Of a stretch of DNA of 64,000 nucleotides, positions 59,310 to 64,000 are shown piece by piece (the stretch's first letter is position 1; every line of letters starts with the position of its first letter). Source of the stretch: Acidobacteriota bacterium (GTDB taxonomy: Bacteria > Acidobacteriota > Thermoanaerobaculia > Gp7-AA8); assembly GCA_019244185.1 (NCBI GenBank), contig JAFATB010000019.1, forward strand, positions 248,001 through 312,000. Reading direction: 5' to 3'. The notes under the pieces were generated by a model. That model did no database searches. It was not told the DNA's origin and saw only the letters and a program-made list of their open reading frames with translations. The translations under genes were made by a program, and so were the position numbers.

Positions 59310-61616
59310 GTGTTGCAGTTGCTGCGCGGCCGGCGGTGGATCGTGCTCGTCGTGGTGCTGGTGGTCATCGCCGGCATCGGCGTCGTCACGTTCCTGCAGC
59401 GCGGACGCCTCGTCAGCCCGCGCAAGGAAGCGAACGTCCCGCAGAAGCCGGAGGCGCCGCCCGATCTCGCGAAGCTGCGCGACGCGTTCACCGCGGGCGT
59501 CGAAGCGATGGCGCACGACGACGGCGCGGAAGCGGTCAAGCGCTTCTCGTCATTCACCTTCGGCAACCGCGCGGTCGAGGAGTACCGTCTCTACTATCTC
59601 GCAAACGCGTATCAGCTGACCGGCGACAGCGAACGCGCGCGCGTCACGCTGGCGGCGCTCTGGCGCCGCGATCCGCAACTCATCTACGCGCACGACGCCG
59701 CATTCAACCTCGCGAACCTCTACACCGCACTGGGCGACCGCGATCACGCCGCAGACGTCTACGCGACGCTGGCGCGACGCGCCGGCGAGCCCGCGGTGGC
59801 CGCGTCCGCGCGCTGGGCGACGACGGTCGCGCGCGTGCAGACCGGCGACGTCTCCGGCGCGTTCTTCGCCGCGCGCAACATCCTCATCGAGAGCCCGCGC
59901 GCGCCGGAGGCGGCGAACGCCGTCGCGTTCGTCCACGCCATCACCGGCACGACCGACAACGACCCGCTGCCGCTCACGCCGAGCGAGCGTGTCACGCGCG
60001 GCGTGGCATTCCTCGCCGCGGGCGATCCGCAGAACGCGCTCGATGAACTGAACCTCGTCGCGCCGTCCGCGCCGGCGTCGCTGCATCTGCAGGTCGAGCT
60101 GCAACGCGGCCTCGCGCTCAGTCAGCTGCGCCGCTACGAGGACTCGAACAAGATCCTCGAGCCGCTGACGTCCGTCTACTTCAAGTACTCGATCCCCGCG
60201 CTGCGCTGCGCCGCGCGCAACTACGCGATCCTCTCCGCGTCAATCGATCCGAATGTCAACAAAGTCATCAAGGAGAAGAAGCAGGTCGGCACGACGAAGG
60301 TGCGCGTCGGCAAAGGCAAAGCGAAGAAGACCGTCACGAAGCCGAAGTTCCAGACGGTCTCGAAGACCGTGAAGCTGGTCGATCTCGCGAAGAAGAAAAA
60401 GAAGGACGAATACGACCGCCTCGCGAGCGAGCGGCTCAAGGACCTGCTCTCGCTGCCGATCGACGACGACGTGCGCTTTGAGACGCTGAACGCGCTCGCC
60501 GACCGCGCCATCGCGAAAAACCAGATCGACTATCTCCAGCAGGTCGTGCCACAGATCGTGAAGCTCGACACGTTCGCCGATCCCGCGCTGCAGTATCTGT
60601 GGGACCGCGCCTGGGCCGCGTACACGCGCAGCGATCTCGCCGGCGCGCGCACGCAGTTCCGCTTCATCGCCGATACCTACACGCAGGCCAACGTCCGCCG
60701 CCAATCCGAATACTGGTACGCGCGCACCGTCGAGCGCCTCGGCGGCAAGGCCGAAGCGGCGGCGATCTACCAGAAGCTCGCCAACGGGCCGTACGTCGAT
60801 CTCTACGCGCGGCACTCCATCGCCCGCGGTGCGAAACGCGTGGATATCAAATCAAATCCGCTCGAGAAGCAGGGGGCCGACTGGCGCGAGATCGCCGAGA
60901 AGCAGATGCCGCGCGAGCTCGAGCTCGCGTACGAGCTGACCGCGCTCTCGTCGATGCGCGACGCGCTGCTCGAGACGCGCAAGAACACGAACCGCTCGAA
61001 CACGCGCTTCGCCGAAGCGCTCATGGCCGACTACTACAACAGCACCAGCGACGAGCAGCTGATGTACCGCTCCCTCAAACGCGCGTGGCCGCAGCTCGCG
61101 ACCGTCGATCAGGACACGGTGCCCGCCTACTTTTTGCGCATGTACTACCCGCTGCGCTACGGCGACGACATCGAGAAGTATTCGAAGAAGAACGGCGTCG
61201 ATCCGAACGTCGTGCGCGGCCTCATCCTGCAGGAGAGCTACTACAACCCCGAGGCAAAGTCGGGCGTCGGCGCGACAGGCCTCATGCAACTTATGCCCGC
61301 CACCGCCGCTGAACACGCGCGCCATCTGCACGTGCCGTTCGCGACGTCACGTCTCGAGAATCCCACGGTCAACGTGGAGCTCGGCACCTACCACCTGCGC
61401 ATGCTGATGAATCTCTTCGGCGGCAACGTCGATCTCGCCGTCGCGTCCTACAACGCGGGGCAGGGCAACGTGATGAAGTGGCGCCGCGCCGCGCCGCACA
61501 AGCCGATGGACGAGTTCCTCGAGTCGATCCCGTTCCCCGAAACCCGCAACTACGTGAAACGCGTGCGCATGCTGCAGAGTTCGTACGCTCGGATCAACGG
61601 AGAGGGAACGACGTAG
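59310..61616 (+). CDS. Membrane-anchored lytic transglycosylase with TPR-like helices
   Basis: 768 residues from a GTG (downstream TTG/GTG codons are possible starts; the GTG lies in a small hairpin). N-terminal anchor WIVLVVVLVVIAGIGVVTFL. Long TPR-like region (AHDAAFNLANLYTALGDRDH; TRSDLAGARTQFRFIADTYT). The C-terminal SLT domain has the catalytic Glu in GLILQESYYNPEAKSGVGAT, then GLMQLMPATA and NVELGTYHLRMLMNLFGGN. Soluble lytic transglycosylase (Slt70-like) architecture: cleaves peptidoglycan strands. Confidence 0.92.
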   Translation: MLQLLRGRRWIVLVVVLVVIAGIGVVTFLQRGRLVSPRKEANVPQKPEAPPDLAKLRDAFTAGVEAMAHDDGAEAVKRFSSFTFGNRAVEEYRLYYLANAYQLTGDSERARVTLAALWRRDPQLIYAHDAAFNLANLYTALGDRDHAADVYATLARRAGEPAVAASARWATTVARVQTGDVSGAFFAARNILIESPRAPEAANAVAFVHAITGTTDNDPLPLTPSERVTRGVAFLAAGDPQNALDELNLVAPSAPASLHLQVELQRGLALSQLRRYEDSNKILEPLTSVYFKYSIPALRCAARNYAILSASIDPNVNKVIKEKKQVGTTKVRVGKGKAKKTVTKPKFQTVSKTVKLVDLAKKKKKDEYDRLASERLKDLLSLPIDDDVRFETLNALADRAIAKNQIDYLQQVVPQIVKLDTFADPALQYLWDRAWAAYTRSDLAGARTQFRFIADTYTQANVRRQSEYWYARTVERLGGKAEAAAIYQKLANGPYVDLYARHSIARGAKRVDIKSNPLEKQGADWREIAEKQMPRELELAYELTALSSMRDALLETRKNTNRSNTRFAEALMADYYNSTSDEQLMYRSLKRAWPQLATVDQDTVPAYFLRMYYPLRYGDDIEKYSKKNGVDPNVVRGLILQESYYNPEAKSGVGATGLMQLMPATAAEHARHLHVPFATSRLENPTVNVELGTYHLRMLMNLFGGNVDLAVASYNAGQGNVMKWRRAAPHKPMDEFLESIPFPETRNYVKRVRMLQSSYARINGEGTT

Positions 61617-61617
61617 A

Positions 61618-61761
61618 GGCCTCCGGCGGGCCGGCGCGGCCGGCGGCGCTAAGGGCCTAGCCCAGACGGACGTGCGGCTGCGCTGAACGTGCTGACTGCA
61701 GCCGCACGTGCGTACTGGCTATGCCCTTAGCGCTGCCGGCCGCGCCGGCCCGCCGGAGGCC
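61618..61761. repeat. 144-bp palindromic element (terminator/MITE-like)
   Basis: Arms of 39 nt (61618-61656 and 61723-61761) match at 38 of 39 positions as inverted repeats. Inside lies a second perfect 12-bp inverted repeat (ACGTGCGGCTGC/GCAGCCGCACGT). Sited between convergent genes, where it can terminate both transcripts. The size and nested arms resemble REP/MITE-type elements. Confidence 0.85.
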
Positions 61762-61773
61762 CCTCGGTCGTCC

Positions 61774-62370
61774 TTACGGTCGTCCACTCTTGTACTTGAT
61801 CGAGCAGCCGAACTCGCGCGTCACGGGCGTGGCGACTTCGCGGCCGTCGAGGATTGCGGTGAGCGCGTTCGTGAGACCCGTCGTCTTCCGTTCCTCGGGG
61901 CGCGCGGAATCGTCGACGTAGCCGCGGTAGCGGACCACGCCGGTGCCGTCGACGACGTACACGTGCGGCGTCACGCGTGCGCCGTACGCGCGGGCGATCG
62001 CGCTGTCGGCGTCCTTGAGGTACGGATACGGATACGACTTCGCCGTCGCGCGCGACTTCATGTTCGCGAGCGTCTCCTCGGGATACGCCATGTCGTCGTT
62101 CGAGTCGATCGCGTAGAAGCGCACGCCCTTCTGCTGGAACTGCTGCGCGATCTCGATGAGGCGCGGCTCGAACGCCTTCGCGAACGGGCACTGATTGCAG
62201 GTGAAGAAGACCACTTTCAGCTGCCCGTCGTCGGGCTTCATCGCGACGGTCTTGCCGTCGATGGCGTTCACGAGCGAGAAGCGCGGCGCTTGGGCGCCGA
62301 CGGCGAGTTGTTCCTGCGCGCAAGCGGCGCCGGCGACGAGCAGCAGGGAAAGCAGCAGAGCGTTTTTCAT
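61774..62370 (-). CDS. Exported thioredoxin-fold protein with CNQC motif
   Basis: 198 residues. Signal peptide LLLSLLLVAGAACA. Redoxin/AhpC-TSA pattern KVVFFTCNQCPFAKAFEPRL with one CxxC, and ARVTPHVYVVDGTGVVRYRG (cis-Pro loop TPH). Likely an extracytoplasmic thiol enzyme. ATGA overlap with the TlpA-like gene upstream. Confidence 0.85.
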   Translation of the reverse strand: MKNALLLSLLLVAGAACAQEQLAVGAQAPRFSLVNAIDGKTVAMKPDDGQLKVVFFTCNQCPFAKAFEPRLIEIAQQFQQKGVRFYAIDSNDDMAYPEETLANMKSRATAKSYPYPYLKDADSAIARAYGARVTPHVYVVDGTGVVRYRGYVDDSARPEERKTTGLTNALTAILDGREVATPVTREFGCSIKYKSGRP

Positions 62371-62858
62371 CGAGTCCTCCTCAGCAGATCGCGCAGTCGC
62401 GCGATGAAGGCGTTACGTGCGACGGGTCCTTGATTGCGCCACAGCTCGTGGCCGGCGCGGTCGTAGACGATCGTGATCGGAATCTCGCCGGTGATGTGCA
62501 GGTGTTCGCCGAGGGCGTCGGCGTTGCCGGTGTAGTAGATATTGGGATAGCTGATTTTCTGCGCGTCGAGGAACGACGCGACCGGCTTCGGCGTCGAATC
62601 GGGGAGCATGTCGTCGAGCGAGATGCCGGCGAAGGCGATCTCGTCGCCGAAGGCCGCGTCGGCGGCGCGGAGGTCCGGCATCTCCGCGACGCACGGCGCG
62701 CACCATGTCGCCCAGACGTTCAGCACGCGCAGCTTCGCGTTCGCGCGAAAGACGCTCGCCAGCTTCGCCGGATCCTTCATCGGGCGCAGATCGGCCGCGT
62801 GCAGCGATGCCGCGCAGAGCACGGCGGCGAGCAGCGTCGCGTTACGGGATGTAGCCAT
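62367..62858 (-). CDS. TlpA-like exported thioredoxin
   Basis: 163 residues. Signal peptide TLLAAVLCAASLHA; VLNVWATWCAPCVAEMPDLR with catalytic WCAPC; GEIPITIVYDRAG with cis-Pro. TlpA/ResA-type proteins reduce disulfides for cytochrome maturation or related processes. Overlaps the VWA gene upstream by 17 bases. Confidence 0.9.
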   Translation of the reverse strand: MATSRNATLLAAVLCAASLHAADLRPMKDPAKLASVFRANAKLRVLNVWATWCAPCVAEMPDLRAADAAFGDEIAFAGISLDDMLPDSTPKPVASFLDAQKISYPNIYYTGNADALGEHLHITGEIPITIVYDRAGHELWRNQGPVARNAFIARLRDLLRRTR

Positions 62859-64000
62859 GGATCGTTCTCACGCGGGCGTCGGCGCGGTTCACCTTCACCT
62901 CGATCGTGCGGTACGCCTGATCCTTCTTCGAGCTCTCGGCGAGATAGCTGAGGAGATACTGCGAGCGGAGCTCCTTCTCGAGCTGCTTGTACGTCTCGCC
63001 GAGCTGGTTCACGTTGCGGATGAAGTACGCGACGCCGCCGGTCTCCGCGGCGAGACTCTTCATCGGGCCGCCGCCGAGGGAGAGGCCGATGCCGACGAAA
63101 TAGAGCGGCACGCGTGCGGCGCGGGCGTAGGCGAGCATGTCGTTGTATGCGATGCGCGAGGTCGTGTCCTCGCCGTCGGTGATGACGACGAGCGCCTTGC
63201 GTCCCTGAATGTTGCGGAAGCGATAGAGCCCGGTGACGATCGCGTCGTAGAGCGCGGTGCCGCCGCCCGCTTTCGGGATCGCGTTGACCTGCGACTCGAG
63301 CGAGCTCACGTCGGAGACGAACGGCGCGTTCCTGGTCGGATCGCTCGCGAACGCGGCGATGAACGCGCGGTCGGTCGGCTTGATGATGTCGCGGAAGAAC
63401 TCGACCGCGGCCGCTTTCGCCGCATCCATGCGCGGCTCCATGCTGCCGGAGTGATCGAGCAGCACGCCGACGGTGAGCGGCAGGTTCGACGCGAAATTGA
63501 AATCGGAGAGCGTCTGCGGCTTGCCGTTCTCGTTGACCGTGAAGTCGCTCCGCGTGAGGTTCGCGATCGGATTGCCGGACGCGTCGCTGACGGACACCGG
63601 CAGCTCGACGAGGTTCACCTCGACTTCTTCCATGAGGCGATCGCCGTTGAGGAACAGCAAGTCGCTGGCCTCGTAGCCGCTGTCGTCGATGACCGACGCG
63701 CGCACGAATTCCTCGCCGCCGAGGCGCGCGGTGGGAAGGTCGAGCGCGTACGGCGGATGCGCCCACTCGTAGATCTTCTTCTGTCCCGCGAAGAGCGCCG
63801 CGCTCTTGATGCCGGCGCCGCGCGGGTTCTGCAACGACAGCTTGAAGTGCGACACGCCATCGGGGGTTTGCGTGCGCGTGATCTTCACCTCGAGCTGCGC
63901 GTCTCGCTCGCTGACGACGAACGCGTCGGCGTCGACGTAGCGTCCCGCGGCGTCGAAGCCGACGGCGCGCACTTCGACGCGCTTCGGCAGCTTGCCGAGG
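62842..64000 (-). CDS. VWFA-related protein of acidobacterial type, N-terminus cut by window edge
   Basis: The frame is open to the right edge; at least 385 codons are present. The last 230 residues form a von Willebrand A domain with an intact MIDAS: TVGVLLDHSGSMEPRMD (DxSxS), later AGGGTALYDAIVTGL (Thr) and ALVVITDGEDTTSRI (Asp). A preceding beta domain (LVELPVSVSDASGNPIANLT; FTVNENGKPQTLSDFNF) matches the opening of the acidobacterial VWFA-related family. Such proteins are secreted and bind metal-dependent partners. It supports the phylum call. Confidence 0.88.
   Translation of the reverse strand, partial: LGKLPKRVEVRAVGFDAAGRYVDADAFVVSERDAQLEVKITRTQTPDGVSHFKLSLQNPRGAGIKSAALFAGQKKIYEWAHPPYALDLPTARLGGEEFVRASVIDDSGYEASDLLFLNGDRLMEEVEVNLVELPVSVSDASGNPIANLTRSDFTVNENGKPQTLSDFNFASNLPLTVGVLLDHSGSMEPRMDAAKAAAVEFFRDIIKPTDRAFIAAFASDPTRNAPFVSDVSSLESQVNAIPKAGGGTALYDAIVTGLYRFRNIQGRKALVVITDGEDTTSRIAYNDMLAYARAARVPLYFVGIGLSLGGGPMKSLAAETGGVAYFIRNVNQLGETYKQLEKELRSQYLLSYLAESSKKDQAYRTIEVKVNRADARVRTIHGYIP

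Noticed and set aside
58470-59516. 348-codon minus strand ORF
   Set aside because: Antisense to the Pro/Ala-rich linker of the GAF-like protein; low complexity.

Overview
The window is high-GC chromosomal DNA, most likely from an Acidobacteriota bacterium. The evidence is indirect: a VWFA-related protein of the acidobacterial type at the right edge, a paired amidohydrolase operon at the left edge, repeated DUF4097-type adhesin-like proteins, an MglA-type GTPase and very GC-rich third codon positions. There is no rRNA gene and no CRISPR array. The two genes at the window edges are incomplete.

Layout. 1-5,965: secreted amidohydrolase pair, a PQQ-like beta-propeller protein and an MglA-type GTPase. 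5,988-22,093: a 16-kb accessory island bracketed by tRNA-Ser(UGA) and tRNA-Ser(GCU), with visibly lower GC and mixed codon use. Its left part (about 6.1-13.4 kb) holds a decayed serine recombinase, a three-gene operon ending in a HerA-type ATPase fused to a winged helix and a PD-(D/E)XK-like nuclease domain, two S24/LexA-fold proteins without a full catalytic dyad, and small HTH or ribbon-helix-helix regulators. Its right part (13.4-20.7 kb) holds an unknown membrane protein and a tight four-gene operon: MOSC protein, AurF-like diiron N-oxygenase, a TIR-PAS-LuxR-nucleoside-phosphorylase-like multidomain protein, and a Gfo/Idh/MocA oxidoreductase. I consider this operon the best candidate for an undescribed system. 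20.7-22.0 kb is sparse and decayed.

22.1-44.2 kb is ordinary chromosome: FAD/Rieske oxidoreductase, KGG stress protein, GlcD/GlcF-type fusion dehydrogenase, a histone-H1-like Ser/Lys-rich protein capped by two copies of one domain, AtoE transporter, DUF4097 protein, nucleotidyltransferase, metallophosphoesterase, PadR regulator, EgtB-like enzyme, superoxide dismutase and an ABC exporter. It also holds a cluster of esterase, ATP-grasp ligase, GCS2-type ligase and class I glutamine amidotransferase that looks like a peptide or amide biosynthesis pathway, followed by a YvcK/CofD-like protein and two membrane proteins.

44.2-64 kb: GlmU, a retropepsin-like lipoprotein, a very large sigma-54 regulator, inositol monophosphatase / 3-methyladenine glycosylase / YigZ operon, RDD protein, DUF4097 lipoprotein, GT-C-like membrane protein, EcsC-like and FmdB proteins, a GAF-like Pro/Ala-rich protein, a membrane-anchored lytic transglycosylase, two thioredoxin-fold proteins and the truncated VWA protein.

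Intergenic structure includes a 39-bp heptad-periodic repeat present twice in inverted orientation 29 kb apart, a 30-nt dispersed element present twice, a 144-bp palindrome, and a 46-nt repeat in front of both S24-fold genes.
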